DNA of 64,000 nt from Alphaproteobacteria bacterium (lineage in GTDB: Bacteria > Pseudomonadota > Alphaproteobacteria > Micropepsales > Micropepsaceae), in assembly GCA_018971835.1 (NCBI GenBank), contig JAGWZW010000004.1, forward strand, positions 1 through 64,000, written 5' to 3'. The number at the start of each line of letters is the position of its first letter. Within the stretch, counting starts at the first letter, position 1. Positions 1 through 8,782 of the stretch are shown here, one piece after another. Both the position numbers and the translations under genes were made by a program. Under the pieces are notes generated by a model. It had not been told where the DNA came from, made no database searches, and saw only the letters and a program-made list of their open reading frames with translations.

Positions 1-421
1 GGACCGCAGCCCCGGCTCCGTGTTGCGCGAAGCCGAAACGCTGGTCACGCTGGTGCCCGACAACGCGAAGCTTTACATCGCGGCCAGCATACCCGCACAC
101 GATATCGGTTACGTCAAAGCCGGGGAGACGGTCCGCGTCAAACTGGATGCCTACCCGTTCCAGCGCTACGGCACGCTCAACGGCCGCCTGGCAAGCATCA
201 GCCCGGATTCCCTGCCATTCAGCCCGGACAAACCCTCGCAACTCGTCTATCGCGCGCAGGTGCAACTCACGGATGCCACGCGCGCTCTTCTGCGGCGTGG
301 TATCCGGTTGCGGCCCGGAATGGTGGCCGCGGCCCAGATCAAGACGGGAAAACGCTCGATCATCTCCTATATTCTCAATCCCGTCCTGCGGATCGGAAAC
401 GAAAGCCTGAAGGAGCCTTAG
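1..421 (+). CDS. HlyD-family secretion adaptor, C-terminal fragment
   Basis: An open frame runs in from the left edge (codons in frame from base 2) and ends at TAG 419-421, giving about 139 residues of a periplasmic membrane-fusion adaptor. The fragment holds the C-terminal beta-barrel part (VRVKLDAYPFQRYGTLNGR, then LRPGMVAAAQIKTGKRS) and the closing hydrophilic tail ending in NESLKEP, which is typical of adaptors of type I/ABC peptide exporters. In the family it links an inner-membrane ABC transporter to an outer-membrane channel. The N-terminal membrane anchor and coiled-coil hairpin lie outside the window. The ATG at 20 is internal and not a start. The transporter partner should be upstream. 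Confidence 0.85.
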   Translation, partial: DRSPGSVLREAETLVTLVPDNAKLYIAASIPAHDIGYVKAGETVRVKLDAYPFQRYGTLNGRLASISPDSLPFSPDKPSQLVYRAQVQLTDATRALLRRGIRLRPGMVAAAQIKTGKRSIISYILNPVLRIGNESLKEP

Positions 422-1129
422 AGTCTGTCTCGAACACCGAACCCGGCATGGCGTGCAGAGTTCTTGCCATCTCGACGAGACCGCAAATCTTGATATGGGT
501 CAGTGTTGACCGCACACCCTGTCCTATTGTCCATTCAATATTGCGCAAAGCCCGACGATGCGGGCGACCGAGTGATCCGCAATATTTGTGACGTGTCTTC
601 CGCGGATACATGGCGCAACCCATCGCCCGAGATCGCCTGACCTCAAAATCCTGACGGCACATCATTGCGCCTGCCTTGTAATATCCGGATCTGGGAGTGG
701 GCCTGGCAGCCCAATCTGATGAAAATGAACGCTCCTGAGAATGCACGGCTTCTTGGATTCACCATCGACCGACCACGAACAACGTCGGTCTTGTACCAGT
801 GCGCCCTATGCCATGGCATATTCGAAAACGAAGGCAATGATGCGGATGCCAAGGCAGAGCTTGACGCGCTATTTCCAGGCTTCGAGCCGGAGGAACCCCC
901 TCCCGATATTCAAGGATGTCATTGATAATGCGTGTAAATCAGCGACGGAGGTGGGGTCGCGGTTGGATGCGAAGCTCGACGCTGGGAAACTCCACCTCTC
1001 GTAACAAATTCAATACGCTACGAACCTGTGCCGGTGGGGTTGATGTTGGGCGCAACTTCACAGTCTCGCGACCGCCGTGCCGCGCATGCTCTAGCCAGCG
1101 GCGATCCGTCCCCCTCTGCTGCTGTTGGA
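422..1129. other. Long intergenic stretch without an intact gene
   Basis: About 700 bases between the HlyD tail and the TonB receptor hold no convincing complete gene. The only protein-like segment is the CxxC fragment at 665-925, listed separately. Reading frames on both strands are short, lack good ribosome binding sites and overlap each other. The base composition looks less GC-rich than in the flanking genes, as expected for degraded or recently joined DNA at the edge of the catabolic block. Confidence 0.4.
665..925 (+). pseudogene. Possible remnant of a small CxxC zinc-ribbon-like protein
   Basis: The frame reads through a stretch with a CALC pair, then an acidic helix (ADAKAELDALFPGFEPEEPP) and ends soon after. 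Small phage and hypothetical proteins with a CxxC pair, an FPG motif and a second C-terminal Cys pair look like this, but here the expected second pair is absent: the frame ends in QGCH. The first 40 residues look unlike coding sequence and no ribosome binding site precedes the first ATG. I read it as a truncated relic. It could also be chance. Confidence 0.25.
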
Positions 1130-1161
1130 TTGACGCGGGAGGGAGGCCCCTCCCGCGTCAA
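1130..1161. terminator. Strong hairpin after the TonB-dependent receptor
   Basis: A perfect 14-bp stem (TTGACGCGGGAGGG against CCCTCCCGCGTCAA) closes a four-base loop, 15 bases downstream of the receptor stop codon. No T-run follows on the minus strand, so it may terminate weakly or act mainly as an mRNA 3'-end stabiliser. Confidence 0.6.
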
Positions 1162-1176
1162 CCCGTAATGCGATGG

Positions 1177-3516
1177 TTACCACTTGTAGGCGATGGAGCC
1201 CCCGAACCAACGTGGCGGACTAACCGTGTAGGTCTCCACGCCGTTGGTCGTCGTCAGGTCAAAGCCCGTGCTGGCAAATTCGGTATTGGAGAGGTTCTTG
1301 CCCCACAGCGAAAACTGCCAGCGGTCGTCATCGCCAGGCGAATAGGAGATGCTTGCGTTGACGATAGTATAGGCGCCGTTTTGCAGGGCCGGGTGGTTCA
1401 CAGTGTTGAAGTACCGTCGGCCCGTGTATTCCGCGTCGCTCGACACTGTCATATAGCCGCCGAGTGTATTCCACGTATAGCTTCCGGCGATGCTGAAGGA
1501 CCACGGCGGCGACTGGGGAATTCGCTGATCGCCGAGATCGACACCCGTGCCCAGCAGATTGGACGGCACATGATGCGCGACCGCGTCGAGATAGGCCGCT
1601 GACGCCGTAATGCTGAGCCCGGCAATGGGCCTGGTCCGCACCTCCAGCTCGGCGCCTTTGACGTTGGCATTCACATTGAAGACGGTCGGCGTCAACCCGG
1701 TGAGCGTAAACGCCTGGTAGTTGGCGTAGTCGTAGTAAAATACATCGCCGTCGATGTCCGTGGTGCCGCCCAGGATCGTTGATTTGACTCCGGTTTCGTA
1801 GGCCCACAATGTCTCCGGCTTGTACGATTCGGCACTCTCGGGAATACCCGCGATGGCGCCGGCATTGAAACCGCCGCCCTTCGTGCCACGCGAGGCGGTC
1901 GCGTAGATCAGCCAATCTTTTTCCGGATGGAAATTGAGGCCGAACTTGAGGGAGTACATGCCGTCGTTGCGCTTTCCGCTATAGCCGTCGCCCTGCACGG
2001 TTCCTGGCAGCGCTATGCCAATCGCACAGGCGGGAAGAATAGCCGGCATATCCGTGCATGACGGATTGATGTTGATCTTCTTGTTGTCGTCGCTCCAGCG
2101 CGCGCCGACGATCGCCGACCAATTCTCAGCGAACCGCCATTCGCCTTGCCCATAGACTGCCCAGGAGTCCGTCGTCTGGTGCACGGCGTTCTTGGTATAG
2201 AATGGAAACAGGACGTTGGGGTTGGCGTTTGCCAGCGTGTAGGCGTCGGGCATGCCGTCGATGCCCGTCAGGATGTGGTGATTGATGGTGATGTAGTACA
2301 GCCCGCCAACCCAGTCCCAGGCCTCGCTATGCCCCTGCACGCGAAGATCTTCCGAGAACTGGTCGCTGTCCATGTTGCTGAAGAAATTGAACAACCGGAG
2401 CCTGGTCCCATCCGTATCTTCTGACGAGTTGCGCTTCAGCTTGAGATAGTCGGTTACGGAGACCAGCTGTATCGAATCGGAGAGGTCAATGGTCGTAGAG
2501 AGCGTGGTGCCGTAAACGTCGCGCTTCATGAAGCCAGGATTGTCGAGCGCCGTGACATAAGGGTTGTTTGGGGCGGGGTTCACAGCGCCCGCGCAGTCGC
2601 TGTTGCCGGTCGGCACTGCGCCAAAGAACTGCGCCGCGCAGAAGGCTGCGTACTGCGCGTTGCTGCTCGCCAGGGAGACCATGCCGTTGGGCCCGATCAC
2701 GGCGTGCTTCGTATCGTATGCGATGGAGCCCTTCACATCGTCTCTGCCGCCGTGAATCTTGAGCAATATGTCAACATTGTCCTTGGGCTTGTATTCCAGC
2801 TGAAGCCGGCCGGACACATTGTTTGCGCCCTGCAATGCAGGGCCGCCCAACGTGTTTTTGATGTAACCGTCGCTCTGATCGGTGGAGACCGACAGTCGCC
2901 CGAGAAGATTGTCGCTCAACGGCCCGCTAACCGCGCCCTCGACATTCCAGAGATTGCGTTCGCCGAAATTGGCGCGCACATAACCCTCGAAATCCTCGGT
3001 CGGTTTCTTCGTGATGACCTGCATCAGGCCGCCGGTCGCGTTCCGGCCAAACAGGGTTCCCTGCGGTCCGCGCAGGACTTCCACGCGCTGAACGTCGTAC
3101 ATTGAAAAGCCGGCACCGCCTATGAAGCTGACATAGGCGCCATCCACATAGACGGCGTTGGGCGGCTCCTCCTGATCGCCAAAGTCGTTCTGATTGACGC
3201 CGCGTATTGTGAGCGTCGTCGTGGTGTCCGAATTGAAGCTCGAAATATAAACGCCCGGCACCCCCGCCAGCGCGTCGGTGGAGGTGATGCCGCGCGCAGC
3301 CAGCTGATCGCCGCTGATTGCGGTAATCGCGATCCCGACATCCTGGATGTTCTGGACCCGCTTTTGCGCGGTCACGACCACCTCTTCGATCTGGCCGCTG
3401 GCCGCAGCGGCGGCACTCTGAGCATGCGCGGCCATTGGTGCCGCAAGCGCGATAGTCGAAAATGCTGTCCCACCCAGCAAAATTGCTAATCTACAGTTCA
3501 TTTTTTGTGCAATCAC
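1177..3516 (-). CDS. TonB-dependent outer-membrane receptor
   Basis: About 779 residues. A signal peptide is followed by a TonB-box-like EEVVVTAQKR, a plug domain (LAGVPGVYIS, then VEVLRGPQGTLFGRNATGG near residues 140-160) and a long beta-barrel ending in an aromatic residue (AYKW). This is the Caulobacter/sphingomonad-type receptor common for plant- or aromatic-derived nutrients rather than a classical siderophore receptor. The start is uncertain: GTG 3516 has GGGGGAAAGAC just upstream, while ATG 3501 opens directly at the signal peptide (MNCRLAILLGG). It is divergent from a LysR gene and next to a catabolic operon, which suggests import of that operon's substrate. The ligand is not predictable. 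Confidence 0.93.
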   Translation of the reverse strand: MIAQKMNCRLAILLGGTAFSTIALAAPMAAHAQSAAAAASGQIEEVVVTAQKRVQNIQDVGIAITAISGDQLAARGITSTDALAGVPGVYISSFNSDTTTTLTIRGVNQNDFGDQEEPPNAVYVDGAYVSFIGGAGFSMYDVQRVEVLRGPQGTLFGRNATGGLMQVITKKPTEDFEGYVRANFGERNLWNVEGAVSGPLSDNLLGRLSVSTDQSDGYIKNTLGGPALQGANNVSGRLQLEYKPKDNVDILLKIHGGRDDVKGSIAYDTKHAVIGPNGMVSLASSNAQYAAFCAAQFFGAVPTGNSDCAGAVNPAPNNPYVTALDNPGFMKRDVYGTTLSTTIDLSDSIQLVSVTDYLKLKRNSSEDTDGTRLRLFNFFSNMDSDQFSEDLRVQGHSEAWDWVGGLYYITINHHILTGIDGMPDAYTLANANPNVLFPFYTKNAVHQTTDSWAVYGQGEWRFAENWSAIVGARWSDDNKKININPSCTDMPAILPACAIGIALPGTVQGDGYSGKRNDGMYSLKFGLNFHPEKDWLIYATASRGTKGGGFNAGAIAGIPESAESYKPETLWAYETGVKSTILGGTTDIDGDVFYYDYANYQAFTLTGLTPTVFNVNANVKGAELEVRTRPIAGLSITASAAYLDAVAHHVPSNLLGTGVDLGDQRIPQSPPWSFSIAGSYTWNTLGGYMTVSSDAEYTGRRYFNTVNHPALQNGAYTIVNASISYSPGDDDRWQFSLWGKNLSNTEFASTGFDLTTTNGVETYTVSPPRWFGGSIAYKW

Positions 3517-3739
3517 GTCTTTCCCCCTCTCAAGGCATTTTTTGACGCTATAACAATGCAAAAAAATATACAATGATTATCAGAAGCGTTATATTATTGT
3601 TTTTTTTAAACAATTGACCGGCGATATCCCGATACCGAAGCGTTGACTTCCCATGATGGTGGGACGCACATTCCCTCAAGAATCAGGCCATTGGCGGTTA
3701 CATTGTTGAAAATCTGGAAAGATGCGCGGGGGGTATGCC
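3517..3739. promoter_or_regulatory. Divergent control region, TonB receptor / LysR gene
   Basis: An AT-rich region lies between the two divergent genes. It contains an inverted repeat ATTGTTT (3596-3602) and AAACAAT (3608-3614) separated by a T-run, plus TATACAATGATTAT at 3568-3581. LysR regulators normally bind such divergent regions at T-N11-A type dyads, so this is the likely operator for the adjacent LysR protein. No confident -35/-10 pair could be assigned by eye. Confidence 0.45.
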
Positions 3740-4642
3740 TTGAGTGACAAACTCGAAATCGGCAACGCCGTTGCCCTGATGTCGTTTGCTGCCGTGGTGG
3801 ATTCCGGCAGTTTCTCGGCGGCGGCGGAGGCGCTTGGCTACTCCAAAGCGGCCGTGAGCCGGCAGATTTCACAACTCGAAGGCCGGATCGGGCTCAAACT
3901 GCTGGACCGGACGACCCGCAGCATCGCCCTGACGCCCGCGGGGCGCGAGATCTACAATCGCAGCGTGCGCATCATCGACGAGGTCAAGGAAACCAACGAC
4001 CTCCTCGCCGGCATCCAGTCCACGCCAAGCGGCAATCTTCGGATAAACGCCCCTGTGGTAGCCTCGATCTTTCGCATCACCGAGGTTATTCCGGAGTTTC
4101 TCGGAAAATATCCCGACATCAAACTTTTCATCAATCTGTCTGACAGCCAGGTCGACCTGCTGAAGGACGAATTCGATATCGCCTTCTGGGTCGGCGACAC
4201 ATATGATTCGTCGCTCGATGCGGTAAAACTCTGCGATTACGAAATGGTCTTGGCGGGCTCCAGGAAATATCTGCTCCGTCACGGCCGGCCGCGGACGCCA
4301 AGCGAACTGAAGGAACATGACTGCATTGTCGAGACGCATTTGTCGCGCCCCGGTGAATGGCGACTGTCCAGCGATCAGACCATTTCCATCAACCGCGTGC
4401 GCCTGACGTCCAACAGCGTGCGTGTCACGCGCGAGGCGTTGCTAGCCGACATGGGCATCGCCTTCCTGCCGCGCTTCCTTCTCGAGCAGGACATCACTGC
4501 GAAGAAACTCGAAATCGTGCTGGCCAACTACGTCACCAACCGCTTGCCCCTGTACCTCGTTTATCCGAAGGGCCATTACGTTCTGGCGAAGGTGAAGGCA
4601 TTTGTCGATTTCTTCTCGTCGGCCATCGAACGGCTTGAATAA
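3740..4642 (+). CDS. LysR-family transcriptional regulator
   Basis: About 300 residues, the usual family size. The N-terminal winged helix-turn-helix reads FAAVVDSGSFSAAAEALGYS and continues with KAAVSRQISQLE. The substrate-binding domain follows and includes the family-typical LRINAPV region. The TTG at 3740 sits about six bases after a GGGGGG block; an in-frame ATG at 3722 would add six residues. It is divergent from the TonB receptor and converges, 14 bases apart, with the cytochrome b561 gene that ends the large operon, so it is the obvious candidate local regulator. Its effector is unknown but is probably a pathway intermediate. Confidence 0.9.
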   Translation: MSDKLEIGNAVALMSFAAVVDSGSFSAAAEALGYSKAAVSRQISQLEGRIGLKLLDRTTRSIALTPAGREIYNRSVRIIDEVKETNDLLAGIQSTPSGNLRINAPVVASIFRITEVIPEFLGKYPDIKLFINLSDSQVDLLKDEFDIAFWVGDTYDSSLDAVKLCDYEMVLAGSRKYLLRHGRPRTPSELKEHDCIVETHLSRPGEWRLSSDQTISINRVRLTSNSVRVTREALLADMGIAFLPRFLLEQDITAKKLEIVLANYVTNRLPLYLVYPKGHYVLAKVKAFVDFFSSAIERLE

Positions 4643-4656
4643 CAAATAGCTGCCCC

Positions 4657-5229
4657 TCAGAGCATACGCGAGAGCGGATCGTCCCCTTTGCCACGGTCCA
4701 GCAGCCTGTGCTTCAGCGCGGCGAGCACGTGGATGACCACAACCGCCAGCAACGCATAGGCCAGATACTTGTGCGTCGTTTGAAGCATTGCCGAAACATG
4801 ATCGTCCTTTGGCAATAGTTCCGGCAGAGTGACGCCGAAGAAGTAGACGCCGTCGCTCTGCGAATAGGTGCTGGAACGGGCATAACCGACCAGCGGAACC
4901 GCGAACATCAAGGCATAAAGCGCCCGATGCAGCCATCGGGACAGGACGATCTCCGACGGAGTCAAAATCGTTGACGGCGGCGGAACACCGCCCTTGGTTC
5001 GCAAAATAAGCTGCGTCACGGCCAACAGAAAAACCAGGATGCCGAACGACTTGTGATACGGGTAAAAGAGTTCGAATTTGGCGGGCACATTGTCGTTCAT
5101 GGCAACCATCGTCAGACCGGCCCATATCATGCCGAAGATGATCAGCGCTCGCAGCCAATGAACAACGCGCATGGCTAGAGGATATTTTTTCGCCTCCACA
5201 CTCGTGTCTCTTGTTACCATCGAAGTCAT
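4657..5229 (-). CDS. Cytochrome b561-family membrane protein
   Basis: About 190 residues with four hydrophobic helices. Candidate haem-ligand histidines occur in RVVHWLRALI (His 24), YPYHKSFG, LHRALY, TTHKYLAY and VVVIHVLAALKH. Such dihaem proteins move electrons between the quinone pool and periplasmic or cytoplasmic partners. The ATG at 5229 is preferred over 5235 because GGAGGG lies directly against the upstream ATG but at good distance from the second one. It is the last gene of the operon that starts near 11.7 kb, 10-17 bases after the SDR stop. It may re-oxidise or supply electrons for an oxidoreductase of this pathway. Confidence 0.88.
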   Translation of the reverse strand: MTSMVTRDTSVEAKKYPLAMRVVHWLRALIIFGMIWAGLTMVAMNDNVPAKFELFYPYHKSFGILVFLLAVTQLILRTKGGVPPPSTILTPSEIVLSRWLHRALYALMFAVPLVGYARSSTYSQSDGVYFFGVTLPELLPKDDHVSAMLQTTHKYLAYALLAVVVIHVLAALKHRLLDRGKGDDPLSRML

Positions 5230-5245
5230 TTCCATCCCTCCTCAG

Positions 5246-6025
5246 TCAGAGATAGACGCCACGCGAATAGCCCCCATCGACAGCGATCGACTCGCCCGTT
5301 ATGCCGGCCCCGGCGCTCGATACCAGGAACGCGACGACCATGCCGATCTCCGCCGGCGTGAGAACCCGCCGAATGGGGATTCTTTCCACGAAACCGGCCT
5401 CGACCTCGTCCACACCAATGCGTCGCTTATCTGCCTCTTCTTCGAATAGCTCATCGAGATGAGGCGTACGCACGATCCCAGGATGGATTGCGTTGACAGT
5501 AATGCCGAACGGCCCCAGTTCATCCGCCAGGGTCTTCGTCAAATGGCTAACTGCGACATTGCGCAGTCCGCTTAAGCTCTCCGACCCTCGCCCCGTCAGT
5601 CCACCGATGTTGACGATTCGGCCCTGCCGCTGAGCCTTCATGGCCGGCACTGCGGCTTTCGCACAGCGAACATAGCCAACCACCTTGGTATTAAGGTCAT
5701 CCAGCAAGCGTTCAGACTGCACTGCTTCGACGGCGCCGGCTACGGCAGACGGGTTGGCTGCGCAATTCACCAGAACATCAATCCTCCCAAATTGGTCCAG
5801 GACCAATGCCATGAGCGCATCGACCTGTTCCTGATCCCTCGTGTCGGCAGGAACCGCTACGACCTTGTGGCCCGTGCCACCTGCCAGACGAGCTTTCGCG
5901 GCTTCCAGGCGATCAGCGTTTCTGGCGACGATGACGACATCAAAATCGCCTCCGCCAAGAACCTCGGCAATTGCATAACCTATCCCGGCACTGCCCCCCG
6001 TAATCACCGCAACCGGCCTGGTCAC
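5246..6025 (-). CDS. SDR-fold protein lacking the Ser-Tyr-Lys triad
   Basis: 259 residues with a Rossmann fold: TGGSAGIG for NAD(P) near residue 9, then VLVNCAANP and the C-terminal ITGESIAVDGG that closes classical SDRs. The YxxxK catalytic pair is replaced: by counting back from HLTKTL, Tyr becomes Ser and Lys becomes Asn (SGLRN). The usual catalytic Ser position reads IGGLTG. GTG 6025 has AGGAG upstream and overlaps the MFS stop by four bases (GTGA), so the two are translationally coupled. A paralogue with the same substitutions lies at 17888-18691. It may be a reductase with unusual chemistry or a non-enzymatic cofactor-binding protein. Confidence 0.9.
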   Translation of the reverse strand: MTRPVAVITGGSAGIGYAIAEVLGGGDFDVVIVARNADRLEAAKARLAGGTGHKVVAVPADTRDQEQVDALMALVLDQFGRIDVLVNCAANPSAVAGAVEAVQSERLLDDLNTKVVGYVRCAKAAVPAMKAQRQGRIVNIGGLTGRGSESLSGLRNVAVSHLTKTLADELGPFGITVNAIHPGIVRTPHLDELFEEEADKRRIGVDEVEAGFVERIPIRRVLTPAEIGMVVAFLVSSAGAGITGESIAVDGGYSRGVYL

Positions 6026-7200
6026 GATTCATTCTCCTGGAGAGAGACCGCCGGCACGACACTCTGCGATGTCAAAATCCCGACGAACATCACCACCAAA
6101 CTAATCGCAATCAATGCGGACGCCGACCAGATTACCGGCGAGAAATTCTGCTCATAGAGGATCGACGCAGCCAAGGCCGGTCCGAAGCCGAAACCGACAG
6201 TCTGAATGCTCCCCATTGCAACCACCACCCGGCCCTCGCGATCGGCTTCGCTGCACAGTCCCGAGATCAGCGGCTGGGCGACATTCCAGGCGAACGTCAT
6301 CGCTACCGCTGCCACGATCAAGCCAAGCGCAGAGATGTCGACGACGAGCATTTGGAAACTTACGATGGACACGAAACCGCTGACGAGAAGTGGCCAAATT
6401 CTTCCCCAATGCCGCGGTAACACGCCGGCCAAAGCGGCGCCCGCAACGCCACTCAGATTGGCCGCGGCCAAGGCCCAGGCGATCTGCGACGTCGCCACAT
6501 GGTGCACCTGGCCGATGCGCTCGACATAGCTCCAGGTTTCGCCCTGCGCGAGGAAATACAGGAAGGCGCCCACAAGCCCCCCGATTGCCAGACGCCAATG
6601 GATGGGAACGTCATGCGTGCTCGTAAATCCGGCAGGCTGACGCCCATCGGCAAACCAACGCAGGCTGATCGCAACCAGTCCGCACAACACCGCATTGCCC
6701 CCGAACACCGCAGCCACTCCGAAGGCCTCCTGCAGGTCCGGAAGAACGAGCAACAGAAGCGAACTGATAACAGCGCCGATGACCAGATAGATCGCGAACA
6801 TGCGATCCGGGTTCTCCGCGCGCCCCAGCGCGGCGAAGGACAACCCGACCGTGATCCCTTCGCCGGTGCCGGCGATGACACGGGAAATCAGCAATAGTAG
6901 GTAATCATGCGCAAAGGCCGTCGTGAAATTGCCGATGCAGATCAGTAAAAGACCGAAACCTACCAGGTATCGCCAGTCGAAACGGGTGAGCAGGAACGTG
7001 CTCACGCCGATCGTCACCGCCATGGCGTTGATTTCCCAGGATGCGATATAACCCAGCTGACTATCGGTCAGATGGGCCTGGCCTGCGAACAGGGCCATGA
7101 AGCCGGGCACCATCCATATGATCAGTGCTCCCTCGACTCCGATCGCGATCGCCGCTGCAAAAAAACCAATTCCCGGGCTTCGTGAAACTGTCTCGCTCAT
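6022..7200 (-). CDS. Major facilitator superfamily transporter
   Basis: 392 residues with about twelve hydrophobic helices. The start MSETVSRSPGIGFFAA at 7200 is preceded by GAGAAACC; the open frame further upstream lacks MFS features. Helices 4-5 carry VIAGTGEGITVGLSFAALG, typical of drug/metabolite MFS members. It sits between the TPP enzyme (35 bases upstream) and the SDR (4-base overlap), so it probably imports or exports the compound handled by this operon. The substrate cannot be read from sequence. Confidence 0.9.
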   Translation of the reverse strand: MSETVSRSPGIGFFAAAIAIGVEGALIIWMVPGFMALFAGQAHLTDSQLGYIASWEINAMAVTIGVSTFLLTRFDWRYLVGFGLLLICIGNFTTAFAHDYLLLLISRVIAGTGEGITVGLSFAALGRAENPDRMFAIYLVIGAVISSLLLLVLPDLQEAFGVAAVFGGNAVLCGLVAISLRWFADGRQPAGFTSTHDVPIHWRLAIGGLVGAFLYFLAQGETWSYVERIGQVHHVATSQIAWALAAANLSGVAGAALAGVLPRHWGRIWPLLVSGFVSIVSFQMLVVDISALGLIVAAVAMTFAWNVAQPLISGLCSEADREGRVVVAMGSIQTVGFGFGPALAASILYEQNFSPVIWSASALIAISLVVMFVGILTSQSVVPAVSLQENES

Positions 7201-7234
7201 GGTTTCTCGCAATTGTTTGTCCGCATGCGACGGA

Positions 7235-8782
7235 TCAGTCCAACTCGACCTGAATGAGATAAGGCCCATCCGTTTCAAGCGCGGTCCGCAGTGCCGTCCG
7301 GAACTCTTCCATGGTGGACACACTCCTGCCGGGAACGCCATAGCCATCCGCAAGCGAGACCCAATTGACGCGCGGATGCTCCAGATAAGTCAGCTCCCGC
7401 GGCACCGCGTCATCGGGATCGACGCCGGCACGACGCAGCTCGGTTTGCAGGATACCGTAGCGATGATTGGCCGCGATGATGATCGCCACCTTCAACTTCT
7501 CGCGCGCCATCGTCCATAGCGATTGCAGCGTGTATTGGGCGCTGCCGTCCGACTGCAATGCGATCACCCGCGCATCAGGTTCGGCCAGCGCAGCACCGAC
7601 CGCGCAGGGGAGCCCCTGACCGATGGCGCCACCGGTATTCGTCATCACCCGGTGCCGCTTTGCGCGGTGCGCTTGGCGCAGATAGGGACCGCCCAGCGTG
7701 GATCCCTCAAGAGAGACCACGGCGTTTTCCGGAACCTGCGCGGCGACTTCCTCGGCAATGCCCGCCGGCGCAAACTGCGCTGGGGCAGAGTTCGGAACCG
7801 GCGCCGCTGTGGCGCTGACCGTGCCCGTACAGGCGGGCAGCAGCGTCCCCAGCCTTTCCAAGGCGTCAGCGCAATCATCATCGGCATCAGCCAGGTCAAT
7901 CAGATGCGAACGCGCAACCAATTCGCTGGGCTCTCCTTCGTAGCCGAAATAGCTGATCGGCGCGCGGGCACCGGCGAGGATGATCTTGGCATCGCCCAAC
8001 TGAGCGCGAACGTCCTGCGAGAAATAGGCCAATCGTTCCAAAGCGGGCAGATCACCTCCGAGAGGAACAATCGCCGGATACGGCTCCATGATAAGGCGTG
8101 CGGAGAGACGATCCGCAACCCGTGCCGCCGCCCGCTGCGCGGGCTCCCGCAAACCGTTACCACCCAGCAGAAGGATGACGGGCCCTCCGCTGGAGAGTGC
8201 CGCCGCACAAGCCTTGATATGATCTTCCGCGACGCACCGCTTCTGACGCGGCGATGCGGTGAATGCTTGCACCGTCGAAACCTGCGCATCCATCAGATCG
8301 GTCGGGGCAATAATCGTCACAGAACCGTCAGCCGAGGCTTCGAATGCGGCATTCAGATCCCGCTGAAGCGTCAGCTCGGATTGAAGGCGCACCACCGAGC
8401 CGGACACCGGCCGGGCCAGGGACTCGATATCCGAATGCAAAGGCGCATCATAGCGCTGATGCCATGTCGCGTGCTCGCCCACGACATTGACGATTCGCGA
8501 GTGCGCCCGGCGCGCGTTGTGCAGGTTGGCAATGCCGTTCGCGAAGCCAGGCCCCAGATGCGTCAAGGTCAGGGCTACCGATCCCGACACCCGCGCATAA
8601 CCGTCCGCAGCGCCGGTGCACACCCCTTCGAAGAGACACAGTACCGGCCGAATGCGCTTTTCGGTTTCGAGTGCCCGCACCAGGGTCAGCTCGGTTGTTC
8701 CAGGATTGGCAAAGCAGATCCGGATCCCCGCGGTATGGGCCGCGGCGACGAGGAGCTCTGCACCGTTCATGCGGGCGGTCAT
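7235..8782 (-). CDS. Thiamine-pyrophosphate enzyme, IlvB/benzoylformate-decarboxylase-like
   Basis: 515 residues in the usual three-domain order: PYR domain (NPGTTELTL, catalytic-type Glu 52 in LFEGVCTGAADGYAR), central domain, and PP domain with the Mg/TPP motif SDGSAQYTLQSLW followed by an Asn (AANHRYGIL). The motif resembles benzoylformate decarboxylase and acetolactate-synthase-like proteins rather than true biosynthetic IlvB, and no small regulatory subunit is adjacent. The ATG at 8782 overlaps the aminotransferase stop (ATGA). In context it most likely decarboxylates a 2-keto acid formed by the aminotransferase or hydrolase. The substrate is inference only. Confidence 0.88.
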   Translation of the reverse strand: MTARMNGAELLVAAAHTAGIRICFANPGTTELTLVRALETEKRIRPVLCLFEGVCTGAADGYARVSGSVALTLTHLGPGFANGIANLHNARRAHSRIVNVVGEHATWHQRYDAPLHSDIESLARPVSGSVVRLQSELTLQRDLNAAFEASADGSVTIIAPTDLMDAQVSTVQAFTASPRQKRCVAEDHIKACAAALSSGGPVILLLGGNGLREPAQRAAARVADRLSARLIMEPYPAIVPLGGDLPALERLAYFSQDVRAQLGDAKIILAGARAPISYFGYEGEPSELVARSHLIDLADADDDCADALERLGTLLPACTGTVSATAAPVPNSAPAQFAPAGIAEEVAAQVPENAVVSLEGSTLGGPYLRQAHRAKRHRVMTNTGGAIGQGLPCAVGAALAEPDARVIALQSDGSAQYTLQSLWTMAREKLKVAIIIAANHRYGILQTELRRAGVDPDDAVPRELTYLEHPRVNWVSLADGYGVPGRSVSTMEEFRTALRTALETDGPYLIQVELD

